From Rhynchosporium graminicola (lineage: Eukaryota > Ascomycota > Leotiomycetes > Helotiales > Ploettnerulaceae): a stretch of DNA of 64,000 nt. Shown here piece after piece: positions 36,873-48,966 of the stretch; position 1 is the first letter of the stretch, and each line of letters begins with the position of its first letter. Where the stretch lies: positions 634,152 through 698,151 of the forward strand of contig FJUW01000025.1 in assembly GCA_900074885.1 (NCBI GenBank), read 5' to 3'. Under the pieces are notes generated by a model, which saw only the letters and a program-made list of their open reading frames with translations, was not told the DNA's origin and did not search any database. The translations under genes and the position numbers were made by a program.

Positions 36873-38696
36873 TGTACGACGTCGAGTATTTCAAGTATTG
36901 CAAGAGAGCTGACCAGGAGGAAATTGAAGAGACAGAAGGTCAAGACTGGTTGTGTTACTTGCAAGGTCAGACCTAATGGCCGAATCTCGTTTAAACCTCT
37001 GTGACCCTATCTTGATACGTAGAGTCAAATACGATGAGACTAGAGCTCTATATCTCCGATGCTAGGGATTTGGCGGAGGTCTTTGCGAAGGTCACGAGCC
37101 TGCTGATGGCGATCAGATTCAGAGGAGATCTAGAATCAAGAAGTCTTCCAGCCTTGCATTTATCCAAAATGCTACACCAAGGAAAGATCATCCCATCCGA
37201 GTTTTCAGAAACCAAGACGAATTCAGCTGCTTTCGAATATATCTTGAAGAGATTGCCCTTCAGCTCTTTCTTCGAACGGCTCGATTTGGCTCCATCTACT
37301 GCTTCAAGCTGGCCAGAACCAATCATTCATTCGATATGCGATCATTGCTATCGGTGCATTCAACAAGCCTTTGAGAGATCCAAGTACTGTAACCATAACA
37401 GCCAAGAAGAAAGCATCAATGGCATTCAGTTGCAACTATCTCATGGCATCACCCGTTCGTACATTCGCACCCGAACACTACGACAAGTTTCTTAAAGGTG
37501 CAAAGGTGACGATGTCTCTATGGGGCGGAGAAGAAGTGAGACGCACAGCGATGGTATTTTGTCTACTCGTCATCTATATCGAGAGCATGCAATACCGCTA
37601 CTCGGATGCTCTCGAGCACGCTCAAAATTGCTTGAGAATGATGGAGGTGCTTCGAAGCGATCCCTCGGACGAGAAGTAATCGAACGCAATGCCATCATCT
37701 ATCCCAAGCATCATCGAAGATGAGATCGTGCAGCAGTATCACCGATTGAAAGTTCAAGTCATGGCCATGTACAATTCGTGGACGACTAGTGAGTATACAC
37801 ACTGCTTAAACAAGAAGGCAGTGCGAATATCAAAGCCATGCCAGAGATATCTACATATATTGAGCAAGCAAGACTGTTCTTGACCTCGTGATGAGGAGGA
37901 CCTATCATTTCATGGGATATGCACTCGCTGCTCGATCGGCTCTTCTCGCATTCTCAGAAGATATGGAATATGCAAGAGACGGAGCTTCACCAAAGGATGG
38001 ATCTACCGTGCTACAACACGCACCAGAAGAGTTACAGGTCGAACAGGAAATTTACGCTGCTGAAGATCGAAGGCGGGCTTTGGAATTCCAACCCATGTTG
38101 GGTGTTGCACTGCGGAATATTGATCATGTAGATCCATTCGATTTCTATTGTTGAAGACCCAGTCCTTGACGATGACAATTCGTCTCGCTGGGCACTTGTC
38201 CACAACCGGGTTGATTTACGACAAGTTTATGCCAGTAATTAAACAAACCATATCTCTGGCAGATGTGATGCTCAAGCATCAACATGTGGAGAAGTTATTT
38301 GCTGATGGAGCTTTCACTTTTGGAACTAAGTGGCCTTTCTTTGCTCCGAATTTTGAACGAAATTGTTGATTGACACTTAACTTAGTGGGCCTTGTATATG
38401 CTCTCACAACCCCAGCAATGAGCTGTCGAGATCGAGATTTACGCCGCGAGGCTATATCACTCCACTGCATTCGATGTTGGAGAGAGGCTCAGTGGAATTT
38501 CTAGACATCAGCGGATATCGCCCAGTTCATAATGCAAGTAGATGAGGACGGCTTTGAAACTGCATATATACCAGAATTGGCACGAGCACGACTTGGCGGT
38601 GTGATCGTAGATCAGGAAAAGCGATCTCTGCTTCTACACTGTATACGTGGTGTAGGGAGAATGCCACACATAGAGATGGTCTACGGTATTACTTGA
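36873..38696 (+). pseudogene. Zn2Cys6 fungal transcription factor, decayed
   Basis: KVKTGCVTCK at 36936-36965 opens a Zn2Cys6 cluster, followed after a putative intron by IRRVKYDETRALYLRC at 37015-37062. Two ligand cysteines are replaced by Tyr (TAC at 37030, TAT at 37051), the expected AG acceptor before 37015 reads TTG, and TAG follows at 37063-37065. Later pieces in different frames fit the fungal-specific regulatory half: AIIAIGAFNKPLRDPSTVT near 37340-37400, SLWGGEEVRRTAMVFCLLVI near 37515-37575, an acidic/amphipathic block at 37888-38154, and DEDGFETAYIPELARARLGG at 38540-38600, with RGVGRMPHIEM close to the end at 38696. All are in the right order for the DUF3468-type factors (GFETAYIPEW... 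motif). The substitutions are G-to-A or C-to-T, as repeat-induced point mutation would give. Clearly non-functional. Confidence 0.82.
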
Positions 38697-38751
38697 CTGG
38701 CAAGGATTAACAATACTCAATCAAGTATGGAACATATTACACAATCACTAA

Positions 38752-39775
38752 TCACGTGAACCCCTCCCAAGGCTTTCCTACAACAATCCCTTTCCCATCA
38801 AACTTCACCCCTTCCTCCCTTAGTAACTTCCGCTTCTTATCATCATTCAACCCTGCCTCTCCTTTCTTCCCCCAACTACCTCCGAACCCACCCAATCCTC
38901 CACCAGAAGCCAGAACTCTGTGACATGGCACGTACGGCGCAAAAGGATTATTCCTAATCGAATTTCCAACTGCTCGAGCTGAAGACGAAAGATGCTTGGC
39001 TATACCGCCGTAGGTAGTGTATTGTCCACGCGGAACCTGGCAAAGTGCTGAGAGAACCTTTTTCTGAAAAGGAGTCTTTTCAGAGAGTGCGATTTTTTTT
39101 AGGTAGGGTGTTAGATCCTCTCCCTGCTTGTTTCTGTCCGACTTTGGTGAGACATCCTTTTCTGGCTTTGAAGAATTTGAAGGCCCTGGCTCGGTCTTCT
39201 TGGGATCCGACCCAGACCCAGACCCTGAATCCAAATCTAGCTCTTCCTCAGCTGACCTGGGCGAGGATTTCGCTTCCGCTTCAGAAGTCACCGAAGGTTC
39301 CGCTTCCCTCTTCTTCGACCTCGATTCCTTCACCTTCCCCCCTTCAAGATTTTCTCCAGCTTTCCTCTTCTTCCCACCCTCCTTCTCCTTCCCCCTAATC
39401 TTCAAACTCCTCTCATCCAACTCCACCAGATCCGCTTCCCCATCTAGGATCTTCCTCCCAAGCTCTATACACGACTCTAGCTGCTCCCGCGTCATATTTT
39501 TGTACGCGGGGCTTTTGAGTACGGACATCCAGGGAGTGGTGATGCCTATTTCATTGTCGAGAATGATGCGTGCGAAGCAGTGGTCGACGTGTACTGGCCA
39601 GCTGGACTGTGGCAATTTATGTAAATGCGGAATGTGTAGTAGGAACTGGGAAATCTGATGCAAAAACACTTACTTGAGATGGCGATTTGGATTGAGCTGC
39701 TTGTGGGAGAGTCTTTTGGAACATTTGCTTCCATTCATTCTGCAGCTGTTCGAGAGGGGCTTGTTTATTTGCCAT
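38752..39775 (-). CDS. mgt1: O6-alkylguanine-DNA alkyltransferase (MGMT)
   Basis: Two exons on the minus strand: 39775..39674 and 39606..38752, joining to 318 residues. The active-site motif PCHRV is intact with Cys at about 262, preceded by NPFAPYV and by the helix-turn-helix/arginine-finger block SSSARAVGNSIRNN. QVPRGQYTTYGGIAKHL is the standard start of the DNA-binding domain. The enzyme moves alkyl groups from O6-guanine to its own cysteine and is used once. The N-terminal half carries SSWPVHVDHCFARIILD. Between the halves is a long Lys/Glu/Ser-rich, disordered insert (about residues 115-215), so the protein is well over 100 residues longer than yeast Mgt1 or human MGMT. Stop at 38752, only 56 bp beyond the decayed transcription factor. 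Confidence 0.95.
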
Positions 39776-42050
39776 TTTCGGAGTGGGGGTTTGTTGTATC
39801 TCTCTGTTCTGGGGTTTGCGATTTGATCTGCAAACGGTATCAAAAGTCCAGGGCGTGATTTATGTAGGTTGAGATGTGTATGCAATGGGTTCTTTGAACA
39901 CTGCCGGGAGACGCGAATTTGCGATCACCGCGTCGGACATTTGCTTCGCGAAGTCATGAGGTCATTTGGACCTCGGACTTGATTTCAAGCTAGACTAAAT
40001 ATGGAAACATGAGGTTGACTTTGCAAAATACCATCAGATTCTGTAACGGCACGAGCATTTGATATAGGACTACTTAATGATCATGGTAAGAATCCGTGTT
40101 AAATTTGCAAGAGGGGTTGTGATTGTATCAGTTCAGTGGGACCCATGAATGATACATTGACTGGATAGCCTCGAGCCCCTCCCTCTCGTGGCTATCTAAG
40201 CGAAGCCTGTTGTTGACTTCCATGACAATCAATACCATCGCAACTAAAGGCAAATAGTCCAGCGGACACTGTCGATTTAGAGAAGCATAAAGTGATATGA
40301 CTCTCTTATAACACGAAAGCCAGTCTATGTAGTTAGTACTTACAAAGTCATTCCAGTTCTCTGTGGTGTATTTACTTGATACTTCAGAGAAACAACTAGT
40401 AAGCTGATCAGCCAGAAATATAGGAAGCAAGAAAGTATCGATTTTCAAGCAGGTGCTGACGTTATGATAAAACCAGATTGAGGAACAGCAGTCAATAACT
40501 ACTAACACAATAAGAAAGGGCAAATGAGCAACACAGAAATTCAGCAATAAGTAGAGCCAGATATTAACCTATAAGCATCAGATGAAACACGTAAGTGCCT
40601 GCCTATATAGAAAGAAGGCCAAACAAAGAGAGAGAGTGAGAGAGAGAGAGAGAGTGAGAGAGAGAGAGAGAGTGAGAGAGAGAGAGAGAGTGAGAGAGAG
40701 AGAGAGAGTGAGAGAGAGAGAGAGAGTGAGAGAGAGAGAGAGAGTGAGAGAGAGAGAGAGAGTGAGTGGTCTTTGCAATAATCTACATTCTTATCTACTT
40801 ACTTGACCGATTACGTCTATCTTCTCGCTAATAAAGCATCTGAACTCGCTAACCGGCATTGCCTCGGCACCATCCCATCCATCATCCCACCACCCACCTC
40901 TCCAAAAAGTGCAAAGAAAAGAGGCAAAAGTGAAGTCGACGCTCAACCCAGACTCAACACCCAAATCACACAACGAGTGTATTCCAATACCGCCACACCA
41001 CGGTGAAGTTCGTCTTGCAGAGTGAAACCTCCCTGGGACTTTGTACTTCATTGCTGAAAACCCCGCCAGCATCGTGAGCTGCCTGCACGAGTGGGGGATT
41101 ACCGCCATGTTCGGACTGGGCACTGTTGGCGATTGCCTTGCGGCGGAAATGGGTGAGTGTGGATGGGATGCTGATATCTTCTTCATGTTGTGACCATTAC
41201 AGCCGGTAGGGTCAGCCTTATTTCGTTATATGACCGGTGTAAACGTTACGCGAGAAAGCTCGGCACGTGCTGCGCTAAGCTGTGTTCGAGCTTCATGTCT
41301 AAGGGTGTATAACAGCTTATGGCGGATGAGAAGGACCAACTTCTTAATTTAGAGGGTATAATAGCAAACAACAGACCAGTCCTTCCATGTTTTGTTTAGC
41401 TCTCGATCGAGGCCACAACCTATCAACCCCGCGCTCACTTCACGTATGCGACTGCTCCCATTGTAAAGGGATCGTTATATTCAACAGATAAACTATCAAA
41501 GGGCCAGCCGTGAGGCATGAAAATGTAATAAAAGACTTCAACAGCTTTTTCCATCTTAGGTTTCTGCCCCATATACATATGTCCCTTATGATCACATTAA
41601 TCTTGTTTCCTCCTTGCCTTGCCGAACATTGGAATCCTTCTCGACATATATTCCTTCATTCCATCCACCGCATCAGCCACTCTCCCGCCATTTCCGATCT
41701 GGCTAGGAAAGAAGAAACGATGAGCAAGATACGCAAGCATGTTATATTATGGGTGAATCAAATCAAAGATTGTGAGAAGTAGAGTACAGGTTGAGGAAGA
41801 AGAGTGGAAGGAAACGAAGAAGAAGAACGCCACCACTCAATAAACACCTGTAAAAGTAAAAATCGTTGTATTCATAGCCTGACAGCTGCCTTGCCTTTGT
41901 ATAGATGCCAACGGAAAATGCAACAAAGTGGATCTTTTTAAAGGGGCAGTTCTTGGAAGGAAGGGTACCAGGTGAGAAAACTAGAACACAATGACGCCCG
42001 CAGATGTGTGCTGAGATCTGAGAGTTAAGATGGGAACGTAAAAGCAGAGT
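39776..42050. other. Spacer with minisatellite and unrecognised frames
   Basis: About 2.3 kb. A 139-codon minus frame at 40128-40547 and a 131-codon minus frame at 40791-41186 are not recognised. It contains the 18-bp minisatellite at about 40627-40768. The part next to 42050 should be the 3' untranslated region of the WD40 gene. Confidence 0.5.
40627..40768. repeat. 18-bp minisatellite nested in a GA microsatellite
   Basis: A purine tract of GA units is interrupted by a single T at 40637, 40655, 40673, 40691, 40709, 40727, 40745 and 40763. The spacing is exactly 18 bases each time, so eight units of one pattern are perfectly phased. Because 18 is a multiple of three, several frames stay open through it on both strands; those frames are by-products. 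Confidence 0.97.
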
Positions 42051-45000
42051 TTAGATCATGCCACCTTCCATTGATATCGCCATTGCCGACTTGGATTCCC
42101 GCGGGTGTCTCTCAGTCGTGTTCTCTTGTTGCAAACCAGGTGCCGTTACTGGATTTCGCCCTGGGCTCCAGATATCTGGTACGCTCTCGTATGGGCTTTG
42201 CATACCTTGCAAGAATTGATCGGGTTGTGGTGGGCTTCTGGTACGGTCAAGATTCGGGGAGGCTCCATTTCGTCCACGACTAGCACTTCGAAAGCGGTCG
42301 GCGGCGCGATTGAAGCGGCCAGATATGCTGTTATCATTCTCGCTGCGCCCACGGTTGTGACTGATGGATGGAGTGCGTTGAAAATGCTGTTGAGTGGTTG
42401 GGATATCGACAATAGTTTGATTAATCTTATCATCCTCATCGTCCATCACAATCTCAATGACACCAGATCCCTGGGAGACACCCGATACAACAGAGTTTTT
42501 GTTGGGATTGTTTGGACGATATAGTGGCGCAGGAGGAGGAGGTGGAGGCATGGCTAGATGCTGAAGTTCCTTGAGAATCGGCGGTGCAGGAGGAGGCGGT
42601 GGCGGCGGAGGAGTCAGGTTATCATTCGAAGGGTTAATGGGTTGGCTGCTTGCTTCAATTGTCTCATCGATACCACTCATGATGCCAGGAAGGCCACTAG
42701 CATATGCTGGTCTGGAGTTTAGAGTTTCATATCCGAGAGTGCCAGGTTGAGATTCGCCAGGAGCAATCTTGCGAGGAGATAGCAACGGAGCCCGTGTAGT
42801 GTTTGGGTCCTGGGTCTTCCGTCTGCTACTAGGTGGGAGAGCTGCATGGAAAGCTGGATGTAATGGCAGACCTGCGGGAAGCGCCTTTGGAGATAACGGC
42901 TCCTCGGGGATTGGAGCAGAAGCCGATCGAGGAGGAATTCGTCGAGGTGCGGCCTGATATGTCGTCTTTGGTAAGGGGGCCAGGTTTTCAAAAGCATTGT
43001 TATATGTAATGGCATTCAGACTTCCCCACGAAGGTGGTTGGGGTTGATCGTATCGTCCTGGAATTTGAGGAACATCCGGGATATCGTTACCATCAGGGTC
43101 GTACTTTGGATGTCTCATGGCCCTCGGAGTAGCTGGCAGGCCAATTTGCATAGAAGAGCGCTCACTGGACTCTTTTAAATAGGCAGGAGAAGTCTGAAAA
43201 TTTGCTGGGGAGGTCGTCTGACTTCGCGATGGCTGTGTTTGGTTTGGCTTCGGGGATGGGTAAGTAGACGATCTGTGGAACTCTGGAGAGGGCGAAGGAC
43301 GATATTGCATAGGCGACAATTGAGCGAGCTCTTCTGGATGAACGATAGGAGGTGCTGAAGGACGTCGAACGAGTGACTTTCGTCTTTCTTCCAAGTCCCG
43401 CGCAGCTTGTTCCTTTTTAAGAGTTCGTTCGTCCTTGATCTGCCTGATATCACCCATTCTTGGATCAGACATAGAAACAGTTCGAGAGTGACTTGAACGG
43501 TCGCGCTTTGGGTGTGGGGATGGCTCTTTTCTCGTCTTGCTGACATCCCTACCTGCATGGAATCGACTAGCGGATCGATCACAACGCCTTCTATCAGGTG
43601 AAGGATCACGAGCAGCACTTGTACCACGTTCTCTGAGCCTGCTACTACTTCGGTGCCGAGATCTGAATCGCTTGTGTTCGTTGTGAGCTCGCTTCAGCTC
43701 TTCGTTGTCTTCATCATCGTCGGCTTGGTAGAATTTAGTCTGCGGCGACATTGGCAGTGGGGAAGATGGAGACCTCATAAGAGATCCTTCGCGGCCTTGA
43801 CTTCTGCCTCGTCTGGTATCAATGAGGGTAAGTGTACAACCACTAGGGCTCGGGCGACGGCTAGCATTTCTGCTTGATACACGACTTGGAGGCTTGCTAC
43901 TGATCTGTGACCGGAGAACAGGCTCAGGAGATGTACGACCTACCCTGCTGGAAGGCTTGGGAGTTTTTACTCGTGACTGACTGGCATCACGCCTAGCCGA
44001 AGGCAGCAAATCCTCGCCGTACCCGATTGCCCCTAAACCACGGAGATCTTCGGGAGACATGGGAACCGGGGACGTCGGTGACCGTTTTGCTGGTTTGATG
44101 AACCGTGCTGAACTTCTTCCACGGTCTTCGGACGCATCTCTCCCTTTGGCCTTGCGACTGCTACTTCGCGTCCGTCCAGTTCGATCTCTCTCCCTGCTTA
44201 CCTGCCTCCGTTGCTTATCCGCATGATGCTGTGCTGACTCTAGGCTGCTGATGTACTGATCTAAACTCCGGCCAGTAACTACAGGGCTTGCAGTCCCGAC
44301 ACTTCTGTAACTTCTCTCGCTCGTCAATGGACTTCTGTTGGCCGCAGTCGAGTGCGATGTTGTAGAACCGGCGACGGATTTGTTGGTGGCTGTTCGGGCT
44401 CGTGATGAGGCGATTGACAGATCTGGCGAGGTCATGTAGTCTCCAGTAATTATGGATTCCATGGGTGGCCATTGGATTTGAAGACCATCTGGTTTACGGT
44501 CTCGAGATCCATTGCGAGTTCGGGCATTCTGCTTTGTGAGCGTGAATGAGTCAGGAGATGGTGAGGGAAGGGGATTCGAGATCTTGAGTTGTCTATTCTT
44601 CTGCATCATGGGACTCGCTGTAGCAGCTCTATTCAAAGGAACGTAAGTTGCCGAAGTGAGTTGCATGGTCTCAGGCTGGGAAACTTTCCGCTCGTGCACT
44701 CCTGGTCGGTCGTTCCTCTCTTTATCAGATCCAGAATCAACGGGAGTTGGCAATTTCGCAGGTTCCATGACCCTTTTTGGGATAACATCGGAAGGCATTT
44801 CGCCAATGGATGGCAACCTTTGTCTTGAGAAGCCACCGGGAGTCGCTGTTCGAGCAGAAGCCGGGGTATGATAGGCGCTACGATGACTTGGACGCAAGAA
44901 AGCTGTATGAGCTGTATCTCCACCGCTTGGGGAAAGTGCCGATTCTGCAATAGGAGTAACACCACCGCCAATTGGCGTCCTCTCATCTTCGCCCAATCCA

Positions 45001-47681
45001 AAGAATTTCGACTTCCCAGCCTTGTCACCAAAAGAGGTAATTAGCTTCAAGGCTGATGTCTTTGCAATGCTTCGTTGAGGACCACGATGTCCAGGTGGAG
45101 ACAGTGGAGGGCTGAGCATCTCCGGAATGCTCATGCTTTGGAGTTGGGAGAACGTGGCTGCTTGAGCAGTTGGGGATACCCACGGTTCAGAGGGTTCTGT
45201 GCCAGTACACGAAAAGCAACGGATGGCGAGTTGTTGTTGACTGTGCTGAACTGCCCATTCACCCCATTTTCTTATCAATTCCGCTTGTCTTTGCCAGTCG
45301 GACGGGAACACCAAGCAGACCAGTATTAAAGCTTCCATGTATCTTTTGTGGGAGACGTAAATTTCAATCGCATCATTCTGGTCCCCCATTCCGATCATGA
45401 TGGTCGCAGCTGTGTGCACATCTCCTTTCTCAAGAAGGCGTTGAACGTATGCTCGAGCAACCTTGGTTTGGGAAGCATGGCCACCAATTCCACTCAGAGC
45501 CAGAAGCATCCAATCAGAGGACGTCATGGACTCTGAGCTTGTTGCCATAATGTCAGTGTCAATATCTCCTAACCATTTGGCAAGAAGGAGACGATTTGGT
45601 GAGCCTTGGGGATGACGACTCATCTCGTCTTGAACCAACTCCTGCGCTTCGCCGTTCCATCCGAAGATCGTGCTCAACATTTGTCTGCGAAGATCATTGT
45701 TCGTCAATCGAGTGTTATCCAAAACCTGCGGATGTCTGTATGGTATATCACTCAACCTTGACTTCGTAAATTTGAAAAGATCCACGACCTTGGCTTCCTC
45801 TGGACTCCGGAGAACCTCCTGTCGTAAGCGAGACCCTCTTGGTCGAGATCGGCCAGAAGCATTCGACTGAGAGCTGAGACTACTCACAGACAGGCTATCT
45901 CGACTCGAGATCACTGATGGTTCCCGCGTTGAGTGAAGTGAGGAGCCCATCGACATGGTTGTGCCATCGCTCATCCCACGTGATACCACCGAGGAATGCT
46001 TGCGGTATTGATTTCTAGATCCAGCTGAAGATCTCGATGTTGTAGATGCATGACTTCTGGAAGAGACTGGGCTGAGAGTATCGGCACGGTCTGACTCCCG
46101 ATGTCCTATCTCAAGCTGGTCCATCTCTCTGGCGATTCGCGCCAGAGGCGACATATGATCTTCATCGCTTTCTGAAATGTCAATATTAATTGGTACCGTT
46201 TGTCCCTCATCGCCTGATACAGGTGCGGAGTTCTTCTGCTTCTTCTGCTCCTCGATAGAAACGGGTGGTGATGGAGGAAGGAGATTGGCCGGATGCTGTA
46301 CATTTGCCACTAACTGCGGGGGTGAGTTGAGATCGAATTGCTGCGCCGTGTTGCTTCGACCCAATGTAAAAAGAGTCGCGCCGGGACCATAAACAGCAAG
46401 ACCTCTGACATGTTCCAGGGTTGGAACTGACTCATAAGTTACATGTTTAGTTCGTACATCCCATGACGAAGTTTCGCTGTGGGGAGGCTATGTCAGCAGT
46501 GGTCTTTGCTAAGCGCGCGCGACGGAATCATGCCAGTGGAAGATCAGGAGACATTCAGCGATCACTTACCCTTCCGAAAATTGAACTATGCGCCCATTCT
46601 TGGACCACCCTAACCAATTTGGACCGGTTTGAAAGTTCTCCGTACGCTTTAGGACTCGAACCACTTTGGCAGTATCACTGCTTGTGGGTGACTTGGCGAT
46701 GCTCCACACTCGGAGATCGCCGTCATGCGTTTGTGCAGCCAACATATCTGATTTTTGCCGTGAGGATGAAGCATGCCATGCCAATGTGACGATCGGAGAT
46801 GGTCCTCTAGATGTTGTCAAATTATGCAAGATCGTAAATCTTGGCTGAAGAGCTGCAATCAGAAGCGAGCCATTTGAAAAACTGTTACTTTGTTAGTAAA
46901 AATGTCGGGGAACTCTGGGAATAGAAATACCCAATCGCGTATGTTCTGCAGTCTGCTGCTGGTGCTATAGCTGTGATGGGGATCTGGTCTATTGTTCTGG
47001 CTGAGATATGTTCAGAGGTCGTCGGCTCGAATAAAATCACATTTCCTTGAGCGTTTCCTGCCATCAATTAGCTCCCGCAAGCACAACACAAACGAGAGAA
47101 TTGCTAAACTCACCGAACGCAACATTTCCGTTCCGCATCCATGCCGCTACGGTCAGATTCTCATAAGAAGCAAACCGCGCAAGCTCATCTCCCGTCATGC
47201 AATCCCATACAATTGCAGTCTGCCCAACATCATAACTCACAACCAGCCGTCCTGCGCCCCTTTCGCTCACAGTATCCACTGCCAGTAACGATATCTCTTC
47301 TGTATGTCTCAAAAACCGGCGCTCGATCTTCAAGGTATCGTGGTGGGCGCAAACTACCGAGTTCCCTTGCGCATACAGGAACATTGAGGCCGTCGCAGCG
47401 CATGGCTCGAAGTCCCGGCCAATTTCCGGCGGAGGCATGCTAGCACTCAATTCTGACAACGTTGCCAACCTGCCTTTCCCTTTCGATGAATGACCTGAGC
47501 TCATCGACACCGAGCGATTTCTCGATAATTGTCCCGACATGGCGAAGATGGTAACCTCGTTCTTGTTATCTGCGATAGGAAGAGCCACAATGTTAGTCGG
47601 ATGGCCGCATAACGCGCATGTGCCTAGAGGCTGGCTACAGCTATACAGGGAGTCGATTTGGGAAAGCCAGCGTCCAAATTT
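42051..47681 (-). CDS. Giant WD40 plus helical-repeat protein, fungal-conserved (Gemin5-like architecture); first exon not located
   Basis: Four exons on the minus strand are supported: 47681..47114, 47057..46931, 46881..46570, 46476..42051, which join in frame to 1,810 codons. The 5' exon with the ATG is not identified; an upstream frame at 47700-47961 is open but has no Met. Early residues hold a CxxC-type motif (GTCALCGHPTNI). The N-terminal third is a WD40 propeller: AGRLVVSYDVGQTAIVWDCM, GDLRVWSIAKS and TSSWDVRTKHVTYE are blades. A helical-repeat block follows near the middle (SQTKVARAYVQRLLEKGDVH, AATIMIGMGDQNDAIEIYV). The rest is Ser/Arg/Pro-rich and disordered, with a polyproline tract and a run near 42520-42610. 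I know this as a conserved protein of filamentous ascomycetes; the order propeller then alpha-solenoid resembles Gemin5. Function is not established. Confidence 0.8.
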
Positions 47682-48601
47682 CTGTAACTAGATAGAAGAA
47701 AAAGAGAAAGCCGCTTACAGATATCAAGGTCTCTTGCCGCCGGTTATGGTTCTGCAGTACAGGGCCGATCACGGTCCACGCCCAATTCGTTTCAATCGTC
47801 ACATGGAGTTGCTGGAATGGACGTCTGAGTCTTTTGAGGTCTTTAATGTACCGAGGGGCCGACTTCCGCGCCCGCTGTGTAGCCCTGAACTGTTGTCTTT
47901 GCGCGCGTGTGTAAAGCTGCAAATCCAGAAGTTCAGATGCTGTACAATGATCGAGAAGCAACCCGAGGGGAGACGTTGAGGTACAACAGAGGAGAATATG
48001 TGAGTAGCACGGGACCTCGTAGTGGAATCTCCAGGACAGAAAGATGGATGGACAGATGAAGTTGAATGGTTACCGCCTCATCTCATAGGGGCATCTGGAC
48101 CCAACGAGATGCAAGAACGCAGACTTTGGCGCTTGTATCGGAGGCCAAGGGGGGGCGAACGGTGATCCAACACGCTTTAAAGATGAATACTGGAGGAATG
48201 GCCCTTAGAGACCGTATATGACCTCGTCAAGCCCGAGAGCGTTATGAGAGCGAAGCGCCTAAACACAGTTGCTTCGAGCTGTCAGTGGTTAGTCTGAAGA
48301 CAGAATTAGATATGCATCTCCAGCCGAACCATGGGATCTCAAGCGGATGTGGTCCGGCTCATCTTGATGCACCGAGTCGCAGCTCGAGGAACCAGGATTA
48401 GAGCAGCCCAGTGCCAGACACTGCATATCGCGTAAGAAATGCCTTGTTGCTTGCAGGCCATACAACCACAAGTATGTATGCGACCCAGGGTGGAAGGGGG
48501 GCATGCAGGGTGTCTTGAACATTTAATGCAGAGCTGGCCCAGATAGAGCTCGCTCAGGACAGGGCAACGGAGAGCGCCATAGGTAGGAGAAAAAGAAACA
48601 C

Positions 48602-48626
48602 GTATGTATGTATGTATGTATGTATG
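48602..48626. repeat. Tetranucleotide repeat (GTAT)n
   Basis: Six copies of a four-base unit, read directly. Confidence 0.97.
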
Positions 48627-48725
48627 GCAGGCTATTGTTCGACCTGAGACTTCTGCTCATCACCCGCCCGTCATTCTGTGATGAATCAAGAAGATGGGAA
48701 GCGGACTCGGCTCATAATTCATAGC

Positions 48726-48748
48726 CAGTGATCAGTGATCAGTGATCG
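48726..48748. repeat. Tandem repeat, unit CAGTGAT
   Basis: Three copies of a seven-base unit, each also containing a GATC site. Read directly. Confidence 0.95.
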
Positions 48749-48889
48749 TGAACAGCGAACACTGACTACACGACTTCCGGGGGCATGACAGGAGAAGATG
48801 GTGGACAGGCAAGAAGAAAGCGAGGCTGTGGAAACCCTCACTCATTGGGGACGAGGCTTGGGAGGTAGTTGGTTAGAAGCTGGGTACCT

Positions 48890-48966
48890 AGCTAGGTCAG
48901 GCAGGTAGGTTAGGTAGGTACTGTAGGTAGGTAGGTAAGTAGGTAGGTAGGTAGATAGGTAGGTAA
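48890..48966. repeat. Degenerate tetranucleotide repeat (TAGG)n
   Basis: About 77 bases of imperfect TAGG/CCTA units. Read directly. Confidence 0.95.

Noticed and set aside
40128..40547. 139-codon minus frame that looks like a decayed regulatory protein
   Set aside because: No motif firm enough to name; AT-rich, could be chance.
40582..40806. Open frames of repeated Arg-Glu or Ser-Leu through the minisatellite
   Set aside because: They exist only because the 18-base unit is a multiple of three.
47641..47961. Possible first exon of the WD40 gene
   Set aside because: Open and correctly phased, but it has no Met and would need a 37-base intron; left out of the gene model.
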